From: Agaribacterium sp. ZY112
GTDB taxonomy: Bacteria > Pseudomonadota > Gammaproteobacteria > Pseudomonadales > Cellvibrionaceae
DNA length: 64,000 bases
Reading direction: 5' to 3'
Assembly (NCBI RefSeq): GCF_041346925.1
Contig: NZ_CP166840.1
Coordinates: 620,001 to 684,000, forward strand
A program made the translations under genes and the position numbers. The stretch's first letter is position 1. Each line of letters begins with the position of its first letter. This document shows, in pieces, positions 53,257 to 62,415 of this stretch. The notes under the pieces are model-generated. The model had not been told where the DNA came from. It saw only the letters and a program-made list of their open reading frames with translations, and made no database searches.

Positions 53257-53895
53257 CTAAGTTTTGTTTAACGCCTTAGCTCGTGCATTTTCGCGAAACA
53301 GTATCCACTGTACAAATGCTAAGTTTGCTAATAACCCAAACCAAATCACCGATCCTATTACTAGGTCTGTCATGACTTCCTCGCCAAAAATGACAAACAC
53401 GGGGATAAACACAACACGTTGTGTTGCTGGGCCAAGCGCTGATGCCATCGCGAACATCATCCATTTTCGGTGATTCTTAACGTTACGCACGAGGATGTTT
53501 TTTATAGCAAGGTAAAACGCTACGAACATAATGATGCAGTATGCCCAAATACCTGAATACTTTAAGTTGCCACCATAGTCGGCAAAAAACTGATTCATCC
53601 ACAGCGCTGTAAGAGCCGCTAACATGCCAGATACAATAAGTATTCTGCCAGTGGCACGGTGTATCTTGGGATACTTTCTACGCAATGGTGCTGCAAACTG
53701 AAAGGGAGAAACCAAGTTAAATGTTATTCCTGCTATTACATGGATAACAATGGGCAGTGTATGCGACAAATTATCACTTGAAAATGAAGCAGAGTTGACG
53801 GTTGTGACTTGTACAAAACCTGCGGCAACGGATGCTAATCCAAGAAGCAACAACAAACCACAAGATTTCCATTCTTTTAATTGACGAAATGACAT
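53257..53895 (-). CDS. DUF2306 membrane protein
   Basis: A 212-residue protein with about six helices: LLLLLGLASVAAGFVQV, VIHVIAGITFNLVSPFQF, ATGRILIVSGMLAALTALWMNQ, IWAYCIIMFVAFYLAIKNI, WMMFAMASALGPATQRVVFIPVFVIF, LVIGSVIWFGLLANLAFVQW. The H-HxxxGxxF and RKYPKIHRATGR signature is DUF2306. Conserved His and Arg residues in helices suggest haem or quinone contact, but the family is uncharacterised. AAGGA lies 8 nt before the ATG. Confidence 0.83.
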   Translation of the reverse strand: MSFRQLKEWKSCGLLLLLGLASVAAGFVQVTTVNSASFSSDNLSHTLPIVIHVIAGITFNLVSPFQFAAPLRRKYPKIHRATGRILIVSGMLAALTALWMNQFFADYGGNLKYSGIWAYCIIMFVAFYLAIKNILVRNVKNHRKWMMFAMASALGPATQRVVFIPVFVIFGEEVMTDLVIGSVIWFGLLANLAFVQWILFRENARAKALNKT

Positions 53896-54263
53896 AGATT
53901 TTTCCTTCTCACAAAGACATAAAGTGCACTAGGCAACACGTCAACCCGTTGTGTATTAACCTCAGCGAGAGGGCATATTATGCAAATAGGTAGTGATTAT
54001 CGTCTGTACGTGAGGGCGCGGACAGTTTCTTTGCAAAAATACTGACACTATTTGTCACTACTTGTGAACTAATCGAAGATGGCGGCATAGACAAGCTAAT
54101 CAATAAAAGTCGTAGAGCATGTATGCAAAGCAAACTTTATTTGATGGGAGATCGATTTCGGCCGAGAAAAGTGAGCTCAAATCTAAACTGGCAGGTACCG
54201 AAATAGATCGGTAACTGCCAGGTCAAGTCTGAGCTACTACATATTAAGCATTACTATAATCAG
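53896..54263. other. Intergenic region with possible transposase remnant
   Basis: About 370 bases. No intact gene. A plus-strand frame ending at TAG 54204-54206 includes the stretch CELIEDGGIDKLINKSRRA, which reminds me of the helix-turn-helix start of IS481-type transposases. It is short and does not continue as that family would. A hairpin is listed at 54188. Confidence 0.3.
54188..54221 (-). terminator. Hairpin after the crystallin/beta-trefoil gene
   Basis: CTGGCAG-g-TACCG and CGGTA-a-CTGCCAG pair over 12 bp with one mismatch around an 8-nt loop, 42 bases past the stop on the minus strand. TTTAGATTT follows, so termination is plausible. Confidence 0.6.
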
Positions 54264-55505
54264 CTATAGAGCATGTACATTCCAGCGCGAACTCCACCAT
54301 GCACTACCAACCTCACCCGCCTCTAGGTCACCATTTTCAATGTGCAAAAAGAGCCCAGGTTGTGAGCGGCTTTGAATACGGTACACGTGCCCACCATTAG
54401 CATTCTTTAAACCTTCCCAGTGGCCATCACGAATTAATTGCCACTGAGCACTTTGCCAATGTCCCTGAATAACCCCAGACTCAACAACACCGCTATCTAT
54501 ATGTAAATAATGTGAGGGCCGCCAAAGGCTGCGTATACGGAAAAAATCGCCCTCTACAGGCTCCAATTGCCATACGGCACTTAGTTGATTGCTTGTAGTT
54601 GCATTAGCAGCTATATCACCATCCGTTATGTTGAGCCCTTTATCGTTTTTCCAAAAGCTCTCAATACGTACTAAGCCATCTGCCAAGGAAGGATTATGGC
54701 TATCGGTATCAAGACCTGAAGCCACTATGGGGGCACAAGAAGCAGCCAGCTTTGCAGTTGCAAAGGCCGACCAGTTTTCTAGACCATAAGGGCTCAAGCT
54801 ACTATAAGAGCCCGGCTCAAAATCGTGTGACTCACTTCTTAGATTATTATTAAAAGGTGAATTAGCTTTACTACCAAACAATTCAACCTCATAACAACTA
54901 GGCACAGTTAAAGATGACCCTATAAAAGAGAAACCACCAACAGAGGTATAAAGTCTGGACCGGTGCCTAAACGGCCCATTTGTCCATTCATGATAATAAC
55001 GCTCATTTAATGAAGCTAGTCTGTTATCAGACTCCACTGCAATAGGAAATTTATCACCCGTAAAATTTGCATTCTCGTAAAGAATAGCCAGATCCACTAA
55101 TGGATCACATGTGTTGTTGCGCTTTTTATAAGCCAGAGCAGACTCAACCGTATTGTTCATATTGCCCAATGACGAATACGCCCCCGGGGCATAAACCCCC
55201 CAGCGCCCTCTAAAGAATTCATCCGAGGCAAGAATGGCACAATAGCCCTCTGCTACTTCTAGGCTAGATATATTATTAAGACCAACGGGAAAAAAGAAAT
55301 CTTGAAATTCAACAATTGTGGGAGCTGATGCCGCTCTTCGGGCCTCCAGCACTCTCTGCTCACCGTGGAACTCAAGCTGCGCCCCACTAAAGCCTTCGCT
55401 ACTGTAAAACGTTAAGGAAGCCTCTTGAGAAAAACTGATATTAGAAAAAAGTAAAACCGCTGCAGAAACAAAAACAAGACGAAATAAAGATAATAAACGA
55501 AACAT
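54264..55505 (-). CDS. Secreted protein: crystallin-like N-terminus, beta-trefoil C-terminus
   Basis: About 413 residues. The signal peptide (LVFVSAAVLLFSNISFSQ) precedes a part with beta/gamma-crystallin-like Greek-key features (LTFYSSEGFSGAQLEFHG, LYENANFTGDKFPIAV, YEVELFGSKANS). The last 150 residues are three trefoil repeats: VRIESFWKNDKGLNITDGDI, FRIRSLWRPSHYLHIDSGVVESG and YRIQSRSQPGLFLHIENGDLEAG, each with Trp. This resembles RICIN/CBM13-like sugar-binding domains. ATG 55505 has GGAG 5 nt upstream. A carbohydrate-binding secreted protein is likely, ligand unknown. Confidence 0.7.
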   Translation of the reverse strand: MFRLLSLFRLVFVSAAVLLFSNISFSQEASLTFYSSEGFSGAQLEFHGEQRVLEARRAASAPTIVEFQDFFFPVGLNNISSLEVAEGYCAILASDEFFRGRWGVYAPGAYSSLGNMNNTVESALAYKKRNNTCDPLVDLAILYENANFTGDKFPIAVESDNRLASLNERYYHEWTNGPFRHRSRLYTSVGGFSFIGSSLTVPSCYEVELFGSKANSPFNNNLRSESHDFEPGSYSSLSPYGLENWSAFATAKLAASCAPIVASGLDTDSHNPSLADGLVRIESFWKNDKGLNITDGDIAANATTSNQLSAVWQLEPVEGDFFRIRSLWRPSHYLHIDSGVVESGVIQGHWQSAQWQLIRDGHWEGLKNANGGHVYRIQSRSQPGLFLHIENGDLEAGEVGSAWWSSRWNVHAL

Positions 55506-55771
55506 TAACACTCCATTGCTTTCTCAGATAAAAACGAATGGATTGGTCGCAGTGACCTAGTAAACCCTTACAAAGAAAACAGAAAAACCAAGAGAAAATG
55601 TTAAATCATTGCTTTATAAAAAAATAAGGGGCAGAAACCATGAGATCAAATAGTTCTTAGGAATCTGGATGCTGAAAATCATCACTCAAAAACTTTGACC
55701 AACCGCTTCAACTGTGTGTTATTTGACCAAGTATTCGCTAAAAATAATACCGCTGAGTTGTTTATCTTCAA

Positions 55772-56176
55772 CTAACTATTTAAAGGTTTTCGTTGCGAAT
55801 TGGCCAACAGCTTTTCAAAGCGGCCATCGCCGAATGGGATAATGTGGTAAGTTTCAATCTTATTGGGGGCTACAGCAGCTTGCCCGGCTTTACTAGGGCA
55901 GGGGCTGGGATTGCCCGCTATGGTCATGTTTCGGCCAAGCGTAGAGGAATCACCAGCTTCTTTATTGAAAGTTTTAGTTTTCCAATCCGCTCCTTTATTT
56001 CGATAAGCGATGATTCTCTCATCAATTTTTGCGAGACAAGAGATGTAATTAATCATACCCTGTTCTTCTTGGCTATTTAGATTATCTTTGGCGCTCTGAT
56101 AATCTTCAACCGCCTGCTCTAAAATTGAATTCTGACCATGGCAAGAAGTTCCAAGTAAGTCTTCAAGTTGAGGCAT
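55772..56176 (-). CDS. Hypothetical small protein, last gene of the adhesin operon
   Basis: A 134-residue protein without signal peptide. It starts MPQLEDLLGTSCHGQNSILEQAVEDYQSAKDNLNS (helical) and ends ETYHIIPFGDGRFEKLLANSQRKPLNS. HIIP with nearby basic residues recalls HNH-nuclease toxins, but the rest of an HNH motif is missing. AAAGGA lies 7 nt before the ATG. It follows the 211-residue gene by 61 bases on the same strand. Function not assigned. Confidence 0.5.
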   Translation of the reverse strand: MPQLEDLLGTSCHGQNSILEQAVEDYQSAKDNLNSQEEQGMINYISCLAKIDERIIAYRNKGADWKTKTFNKEAGDSSTLGRNMTIAGNPSPCPSKAGQAAVAPNKIETYHIIPFGDGRFEKLLANSQRKPLNS

Positions 56177-56237
56177 TTTTGAATCCTTTCAATTGTATGT
56201 CTCTATTTTTACAAACGCAGTTTCGGGTTTACAAAAA

Positions 56238-56873
56238 TTACCTATACCCACCTTCATGCTCTGGCTCTTTCAAACCCAAACGCACTTCATTGCGAAGATT
56301 GGCGGGTTTGGGAGGAAAATAAAACCCTGCATTTTCAATTGCAGCGGCTGCGTCTTCACTTATGAGTGTTTGCGCACTGGTTAATACATTATCTTCATTG
56401 TTTTGTTTATCAGCGATGGCTGCATAGAGCCAAAAGAATCGTGTACCTTCTGGGCGTTCGCTATAAAGACGTATTGCTGTTTGTTCTTTATTTTTTTTAT
56501 TCCCATCTTGATTTTCTTCCTGGGTCTGTTCGCTACTTTGATCTGTTGGCGCTTGTGCGGCAACTAAGAGCATGGTTGGTGCAAAGCCATTAAGTGCTGT
56601 GTATTGAGCAATATCTTGATCAAGTATTTGGGTATCGCTTAAAAAGAAACTAGCTTCATCTAAACGCATAAAATCACTTAGACCAGCCTGAAGAATCTCT
56701 ATATCTGCTTGTTTTGCTAAAGCTTGAGCAACAGCAAGCACTTCCGTAGGTGCAACTAATAAAAGCTGTTCACGTTCGCTCTCTGTAGCAGCATCTGTGT
56801 TTGTGTCGCTCTCTTGTGCAACAAGGGCAAAGCTGAATACGCTTGAGATACATAATAAAAATATCTTTTTCAT
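56238..56873 (-). CDS. Secreted hypothetical protein linked to T1SS genes
   Basis: A 211-residue protein with a signal peptide (IFLLCISSVFSFALVAQ) and an acidic mature part (ESDTNTDAATESEREQLLLVAPTEVLAVAQALAKQADIEIL) containing an acidic Gln-rich linker (SSEQTQEENQDGNKKNKE). It begins 9 bases after the OmpA gene, clearly in the same operon. GAGGT lies before the ATG. I see no known domain; an accessory role in adhesin export or anchoring is a guess from context. Confidence 0.55.
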   Translation of the reverse strand: MKKIFLLCISSVFSFALVAQESDTNTDAATESEREQLLLVAPTEVLAVAQALAKQADIEILQAGLSDFMRLDEASFFLSDTQILDQDIAQYTALNGFAPTMLLVAAQAPTDQSSEQTQEENQDGNKKNKEQTAIRLYSERPEGTRFFWLYAAIADKQNNEDNVLTSAQTLISEDAAAAIENAGFYFPPKPANLRNEVRLGLKEPEHEGGYR

Positions 56874-56882
56874 AACTACCTC

Positions 56883-57500
56883 TTACTTCCTTAAAGTGGT
56901 TTCTTCAGCGCTGTAGATTGTCCAAGCTTCTTCAATTTTTTCGCTACCAGGATAGGTAATTAAACCCACAGTACGACGACGCCGGTGTTCAAGCGGACGA
57001 AATAAAGAGTTTCGACTATCAGTAAAGACATGCTCTTGTACACGCGATGGGTCAATGCCTTCCGCTGATAGCGCTTGAATAATACTGTCGGCACGGCGCT
57101 TAGCGAGTTTTTTATTGTAAGCCAAGCTTCCTTCACTACTGGTATCACCAATAAGTTTTAAATTAGAGCTTGGTAAACGTTCCATTGCGGCTGCTAGGCG
57201 CACAATTTTCCATTGCTGATCATCACGAATGGCCGAACTGTCAAAATCAAAGTCGATATGAAATTCTTTATGCGCCAGTGCAGGTTGCCATTCAGCGCAT
57301 CCATTTGTGTCTATAACTGAGTGATCGGGTGTTTTAGCACAAATGTCACGCGCATTGACTACGCCATCTTTATCGCTATCGTTGATGTCATCCCACTGAT
57401 ATCTATCTACCTCCGCATCGGGGATAGAAGTACAAGCACTTAAACCAAAGGCAAGTATAGGTAACGCGACCATTGTTTTAAAAATAATAGTTGTTTTCAT
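56883..57500 (-). CDS. OmpA-family lipoprotein
   Basis: A 205-residue protein: lipobox LAFGLSACTSIP, a calcium-type thrombospondin-3 repeat (DINDSDKDGVVNARDICAKTP) and a C-terminal OmpA peptidoglycan-binding domain with IDFDFDSSAIRDDQ and GDTSSEGSLAYNKKLAKRRADSI. It would tie the export machinery to peptidoglycan at the outer membrane. It starts 9 bases past the tolC-like gene, with AAGGA 7 nt before ATG. The OmpA domain next to LapE-type genes is commonly seen in marine T1SS operons. Confidence 0.85.
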   Translation of the reverse strand: MKTTIIFKTMVALPILAFGLSACTSIPDAEVDRYQWDDINDSDKDGVVNARDICAKTPDHSVIDTNGCAEWQPALAHKEFHIDFDFDSSAIRDDQQWKIVRLAAAMERLPSSNLKLIGDTSSEGSLAYNKKLAKRRADSIIQALSAEGIDPSRVQEHVFTDSRNSLFRPLEHRRRRTVGLITYPGSEKIEEAWTIYSAEETTLRK

Positions 57501-57509
57501 GCTGTGTCC

Positions 57510-58808
57510 TTACTCCTCGCCTTTCCATTGTTCTGGGTAATCAACACGCAGTGAATATAAGAGCGTGCCCATGGCATTATTTAAGCGATAGTGTGCAAGC
57601 TTGGCATCGTATTTAGCGGTGATGTAATTACGGCGCGCTAAAAAAAGTTCAATTTTAGAATCGAGTACATCTAACAAAGAACGGCGCCCTAATTTAAATT
57701 GCTGTTTATAACCCATTGTTGCTGCGGTAGCGGCATCGACATTTTCTCTATACAACTCTTCTTGTTGATTTAAGAAATAATGTGCATTCCAGCTGAGCTT
57801 GGCACCTTCTTCTATTTGTTTGATTGTGCGTTTTTGTATAGAGAGCGCTTCTTGATATCGCCAACCCGAGGCTTTAGCTCTGGCCCTATCACTGCCGCCG
57901 TTATAAAGTTCGTAACGGAAGTTCAGCATTAAACGAGCATCTTCATCGGGGCCTTCAAAACCACCGACGTTGTCGTTTTTATTGGCAGTAAAATCCAAAC
58001 TTACTTCTGGGAAGTAATTGCTCTTCGAGCCACGAAATTCTTGTTTAGCCGCTTTAATATCGGCCTCAGCCTCTAATATAGCTGGGTGCTGCTCTAGAGC
58101 TTTATCTATAAGCTCTATCACTGAGCCTGGCACGACAGCCATGTCCGCACGCGGCGTATTTAAGTCTGTAGGCATAGCCCCTACTTCGCTATAAAACTTG
58201 GCCTGAAAATCCATTAAATTATTTTGCGCTGCAGCTAAAGAGGCTCGCGCCGTAGCTAAACGCGCACTGATTTGAGCGTAGTCTGAAGAGCTACTTAAAC
58301 CCTTGCTCATTCGTGAGTGCACGTCGTTTAAGGTCTCTTGGTGATCGGCAACGTTGCGGCGTGATAGCTCTACCACTTCCTGTGCCTTAATCACCTCCAT
58401 ATATAGTTCACAGACTTTCAGCGATAGGTTTTCTGCTGTTAGCAATAAGTCATAGCGTTCAGACTCGGCTTCTAAACTCAAACGTTTTACTTCTGAGCTG
58501 GTACGAAAACCGGTAAATAGATCTTGCGAGATGGTTAGGCCGAGCTCGGTGCGTTGCAAATCGGCATCTAAACGTTGGCCGCTGTTATAGCGAGTTTCTT
58601 CTTGGCCTACGCCTCCAAAAACGGCAACCTTAGGTAAATACCCGCCTTTTGCTGCACGCCGTTCACTGGTCATTGAACGATAATTGGCATATTGCTGACG
58701 AATATCTGGATTTGAGTCGATGGCTGACGCAACAGCCTGCTCGAGCGTCATTGCACTCACTGTTGGGCTTAAGCTTGCCGCCAAGACACAACTTAATAAC
58801 AATCGCAT
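57510..58808 (-). CDS. TolC-family outer-membrane channel for T1SS
   Basis: A 432-residue TolC/AggA/LapE-like protein with signal peptide (LLLSCVLAASLSPTVSAM). The two halves carry outer-membrane factor repeats: LEQAVASAIDSNPDIRQQYANYRS, TISQDLFTGFRTSSEV and LEQHPAILEAEADIKAAKQEFRGSKSNYFPEVSLDFTANKN, LMLNFRYELYNGGSDRARAKAS. It forms the exit duct for the adhesin. AAGGA 7 nt before ATG. It lies 23 bases downstream of the HlyD-type gene. Confidence 0.9.
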   Translation of the reverse strand: MRLLLSCVLAASLSPTVSAMTLEQAVASAIDSNPDIRQQYANYRSMTSERRAAKGGYLPKVAVFGGVGQEETRYNSGQRLDADLQRTELGLTISQDLFTGFRTSSEVKRLSLEAESERYDLLLTAENLSLKVCELYMEVIKAQEVVELSRRNVADHQETLNDVHSRMSKGLSSSSDYAQISARLATARASLAAAQNNLMDFQAKFYSEVGAMPTDLNTPRADMAVVPGSVIELIDKALEQHPAILEAEADIKAAKQEFRGSKSNYFPEVSLDFTANKNDNVGGFEGPDEDARLMLNFRYELYNGGSDRARAKASGWRYQEALSIQKRTIKQIEEGAKLSWNAHYFLNQQEELYRENVDAATAATMGYKQQFKLGRRSLLDVLDSKIELFLARRNYITAKYDAKLAHYRLNNAMGTLLYSLRVDYPEQWKGEE

Positions 58809-58831
58809 GGTAGGTCCTTGTGCCGTTAAAC

Positions 58832-60151
58832 TTAGGGTTCTCGCATCGCGCTAGCACGGGCGCGAAGCAAAGGTTTCATCCAATAACTTAATACGGTTTT
58901 ACGCCCAGACATAATATCTACGGCTGCTTGCATGCCAGGAATAATTGGCTGCTGATGTAGGTGGCTCGCGTCGGTCTGTATATGAGCCCGATAATACGTA
59001 ATATCTTCTTGTGGATCAGTTAAGGCATCGGCACTGACATAAGTCACTTCACCTGTTAAACCGCCATAAATCACAAAGTCGTAGGCGCTGAATTTTACCA
59101 CGGCTTTGAGCCCGGGTTTCACAAAAGCGATATCTTGCGGGGCAATTTTTGTTTCAATAATTAATTTATCATCCAAAGGGACGATTTCCATAATCGGCTC
59201 ACCTGGTCTAATCACACCACCACGCGATTTAAAGGCTATGGCTTTAACTTTACCTTTTACCGGTGAGCTTATGCGCGTACGACTTAATTGATCAGCCAGT
59301 GCTCTGCGACTTTCACTCAAGCGCGCTAGCTCGCTGTCGACTTCAGCAAGTTCTACTTGCGCTCGGGTACGAAATTCAAGTGCGGCACTTAGGCGCTCAC
59401 TGATGGCTTGATCGCGAGCGGCTGCCAACTTTTCTGCCTCTAAAGCCGAAGTTTCCAAGTCTCCGCGCAGGCTAGTGAGGTCACGCTCCAACTTTAACAA
59501 TTCAATTTCAGCAACCGCACCAGTATCTACCGCATCTTTAGTTAACTGAACCTCTTGCTCTGTAAGTTTTAAGTTCTTCTCTATGGTTTCTATATCGCGC
59601 AGGGCTTCGTTTAAACTACCCTGCTGTTGCTGAATTTGCTGAGCAGCTTCAAACAGTTGTGCTCGCAATTGTTGCAAATGCTCTCGATAACTTGCCAGTG
59701 AGTTCGCCTCTGCATTAGCGGAAGCATCGGTATCGGGAAGTTGCTGCTCGTTAATAGTAATAGCGTTTTTCCAAACTCCTTGGCTGTTTATTTCTACGCT
59801 ATTCACTTCGGCCTGTAAACGACCGCGTTTAGCCAATAGTGCACTGCGCTGTTGTTCACTTTCTTGATAGTTCGCTCGGAAACGTGTGTCGTCTAATTCG
59901 AGTAATACTTGCTCGGCCTCGACCACCTGCCCCTCTTGCACTAATAAACGCTTAAGTATGCCGCCCTCTAAGCTTTGTATCTTTTGTACGGCACTAAAGG
60001 GCACTACCTTGCCTTCCCCCACCACCACTTCATCTAGCTCGGCCCAACTTGCCCAGAGCAAAATACATAACATCATCGCAGCAAGCAGCCACGTTATTTG
60101 ACGAGCGCGATAGGCTGTTTTTATCTGCTGCCAATGCAGGTGTGTACTCAT
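58832..60151 (-). CDS. HlyD-family membrane-fusion protein (LapC-like)
   Basis: A 439-residue periplasmic adaptor with one N-terminal helix (ITWLLAAMMLCILLWASWAEL), a biotinyl-lipoyl segment (VVGEGKVVPFSAVQKIQSLEGGILKRLLVQEGQVVEAEQVLLELDD), a long helical hairpin of about 200 residues, and the C-terminal RISSPVKGKVKAIAFKSRGGVIRPGEPIMEIVPLDDKLIIETKI. It links the ABC transporter to the TolC-type channel. It starts in an ATGA overlap with the ABC gene, so translation is coupled. Confidence 0.92.
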   Translation of the reverse strand: MSTHLHWQQIKTAYRARQITWLLAAMMLCILLWASWAELDEVVVGEGKVVPFSAVQKIQSLEGGILKRLLVQEGQVVEAEQVLLELDDTRFRANYQESEQQRSALLAKRGRLQAEVNSVEINSQGVWKNAITINEQQLPDTDASANAEANSLASYREHLQQLRAQLFEAAQQIQQQQGSLNEALRDIETIEKNLKLTEQEVQLTKDAVDTGAVAEIELLKLERDLTSLRGDLETSALEAEKLAAARDQAISERLSAALEFRTRAQVELAEVDSELARLSESRRALADQLSRTRISSPVKGKVKAIAFKSRGGVIRPGEPIMEIVPLDDKLIIETKIAPQDIAFVKPGLKAVVKFSAYDFVIYGGLTGEVTYVSADALTDPQEDITYYRAHIQTDASHLHQQPIIPGMQAAVDIMSGRKTVLSYWMKPLLRARASAMREP

Positions 60152-62406
60152 TGCTTGGGTTCCACCTGTTTGCCTTCAGCCTGTTTAATCGGGCCATCTG
60201 CTTGCATCTTTGTTGAAGTACTTACTGGGCTGGTAGACGCTGGGCGTACACTGACCGAACGTACTCGATTTCGTTGTCTTAATAATTTATCTACAGGGCC
60301 ATCGGCAATAATACGGCCCTGATCTAAAATAATGGCGCGGTCACACATAGAAAGTAATTGCGGTTTATGGCTCGCTATCACCATGCCTGTTGAGCGTGGC
60401 AACTTTTTTAAATTTTGAATAACTAAGGCCTCAGCACGCTGATCCATAGCGCTGGTGGGTTCATCTAATAACATCAGCGACGATTGGCGCAACAGCGCGC
60501 GCGCCAGTACCACAGCCTGACGCTGGCCTCCCGATAGGGCACGACCAAATTCACCAACATTGGTATCTAAGCCTTTTTCCAACTGATCGAGAAAAAGACT
60601 CACACCACTTTCAACAATGGCTTTGCGCAACTCATCTTGATTAACGCTATTTTGGCCCAAACAGATATTTTCTATTAGCGAGCCATAAATCAGCGCAGGC
60701 TGCTGAGCGACCCAAGCCGTATGCTCACGCAGCTCTGCTACGGGCCACTGACGACAATCAACCCCGTCAAAAAGTAACTGGCCACGGCTAGGTCGATATT
60801 GATAAGCCAATAAAGACAATAAGGTAGACTTACCCGCACCAGCAGCCCCCATTAAAGCGACTCGCTCACCGCGAGCCAAATGAAAACTTATTCGCTCTAA
60901 GGCTGTGCGCTCACAATCTGGGTAAACAAAATCTACCTGCTCTAATTGTATAGAGCCTTCAAATTGGCGCACTTCCATCGCCTGTGTTGGCTGAGCTTCT
61001 TGCTCTAGATCCATCACCTGATTAACTGAGTCTAAGGCCGTACGAGTTTGTTGGTATTTTAATAAGAGCATGGCTAATTGATTGACCGAACTCGCAGCCC
61101 GGCCGCTAAGCATAACAATGGCAATTAAGCCACCCATACTCAACAAGCCCTCACCAATACGATAAACACCAACAATAATTAAACCTATGGTGACAAACTG
61201 TTGGCTGCTTAAAATACTGTGGCTTAATGTTTGTGATTGCTGGCGCGCACTGATATTCCAATCCGACAGTGCTGCCACACATTGCTGCCAACGCTTAAGA
61301 GCTAGGCCCTCAACATTAAGCTGCTTGGTTTCTGGCAATAACTGTAACTGTTCAAGTAATTGACTCTGCCTCTGAACCGAAAGCCGAGAGGCTTCCTCAA
61401 TACTTTTCTGTAATTTTCCGCGCAACAATAAACTCGCGATAATAATACCCGTCATAATCACAAGCGGCACAAGCACCATCGGGCCACCAAGCCAGGCAAT
61501 GACGATTAAAAACAATAAGGTAAAGGGTAAATCAACTAAGGTGGCGAGCGTGGCCGAAGTTAAAAAGTCTCTAACACTGTCGAACTCTTGAATCTGTTTA
61601 GAAAAAGCTGCAGCTGATTTAGGCCTTTGCTCTAAGCGCATCCCTAAGGCTTTGGAAAACAATTCACTAGAAACATTTACATCTATGCGCCGCCCAGCCA
61701 TGTCGGTGACTTTAGTGCGTGCTTGTTTTAATAGCCAATCAAAAACCAGTGCAATTGCTGCCCCACTGGCAAGCACCCACAGTGTGTGCACCGCTTGGTT
61801 TGGTACAACACGGTCGTACACATTCATCGTAAACAGAGGAATAATTAGAGCGAGTAAGTTGACGCACAAAGATGCAAGCAATAAATCCCTGTACCACGGT
61901 TTTACTTGCTGTATGGCATGCCACAACCAATGGCGTTTAGTGTTTTTTACTAAATCACGGCTGCGAGCATCAACTATTTTTTCTGGGGCTAATAAATACA
62001 ACGTATTTTGTAAGTCACTTATATTAAGTTCAGCAATACGCTCTTGCCCTTCTGCATTTAGGGCTGCATAACGCACAACTAACTTATCACCGTGTTTAGC
62101 TTCAATAATTAGAGGCTCTGAAGCACTAACATTTTCACTAATATCTGTTTCTGAAACGGTGTTTTTGTGTTTACTTTTCGCAACAGCCAATAAGGGCAAT
62201 GGCAGCTTATCAATTTCGGCCAAGCTAGCCTGTTCACAGTGCAAACCACAGAGTTCGGCTGCTCGTACAAACTCAGCCTGAGTCAGTAAGCCACCATCAA
62301 GCGCCACCGCCGTTTTTAATTGGGCAGGATGGCGTTGCATCGCAAAGTGCTGAGTGAACCAGTATAAACTGGCGAGCCACTTATCCTCTGTGGGCGTTTG
62401 CTGCAC
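60148..62406 (-). CDS. Type I secretion ABC transporter (LapB-like)
   Basis: A 752-residue exporter. Residues 1-150 are a C39-like domain without the catalytic Cys, as in LapB-type transporters of RTX adhesins. Six transmembrane helices follow (around 170-460), then an ATPase domain with Walker A ALMGAAGAGKSTLL, signature RALSGGQRQAVVLARALL, and Walker B SLMLLDEPTSAMD. A Pro/Ser-rich tail rich in Val/Lys/Thr closes it. GTG 62406 is the start, with AAGGAA upstream. It exports the adhesin encoded directly before it. Confidence 0.92.
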   Translation of the reverse strand: MQQTPTEDKWLASLYWFTQHFAMQRHPAQLKTAVALDGGLLTQAEFVRAAELCGLHCEQASLAEIDKLPLPLLAVAKSKHKNTVSETDISENVSASEPLIIEAKHGDKLVVRYAALNAEGQERIAELNISDLQNTLYLLAPEKIVDARSRDLVKNTKRHWLWHAIQQVKPWYRDLLLASLCVNLLALIIPLFTMNVYDRVVPNQAVHTLWVLASGAAIALVFDWLLKQARTKVTDMAGRRIDVNVSSELFSKALGMRLEQRPKSAAAFSKQIQEFDSVRDFLTSATLATLVDLPFTLLFLIVIAWLGGPMVLVPLVIMTGIIIASLLLRGKLQKSIEEASRLSVQRQSQLLEQLQLLPETKQLNVEGLALKRWQQCVAALSDWNISARQQSQTLSHSILSSQQFVTIGLIIVGVYRIGEGLLSMGGLIAIVMLSGRAASSVNQLAMLLLKYQQTRTALDSVNQVMDLEQEAQPTQAMEVRQFEGSIQLEQVDFVYPDCERTALERISFHLARGERVALMGAAGAGKSTLLSLLAYQYRPSRGQLLFDGVDCRQWPVAELREHTAWVAQQPALIYGSLIENICLGQNSVNQDELRKAIVESGVSLFLDQLEKGLDTNVGEFGRALSGGQRQAVVLARALLRQSSLMLLDEPTSAMDQRAEALVIQNLKKLPRSTGMVIASHKPQLLSMCDRAIILDQGRIIADGPVDKLLRQRNRVRSVSVRPASTSPVSTSTKMQADGPIKQAEGKQVEPKQ

Positions 62407-62415
62407 GTAAATTCC

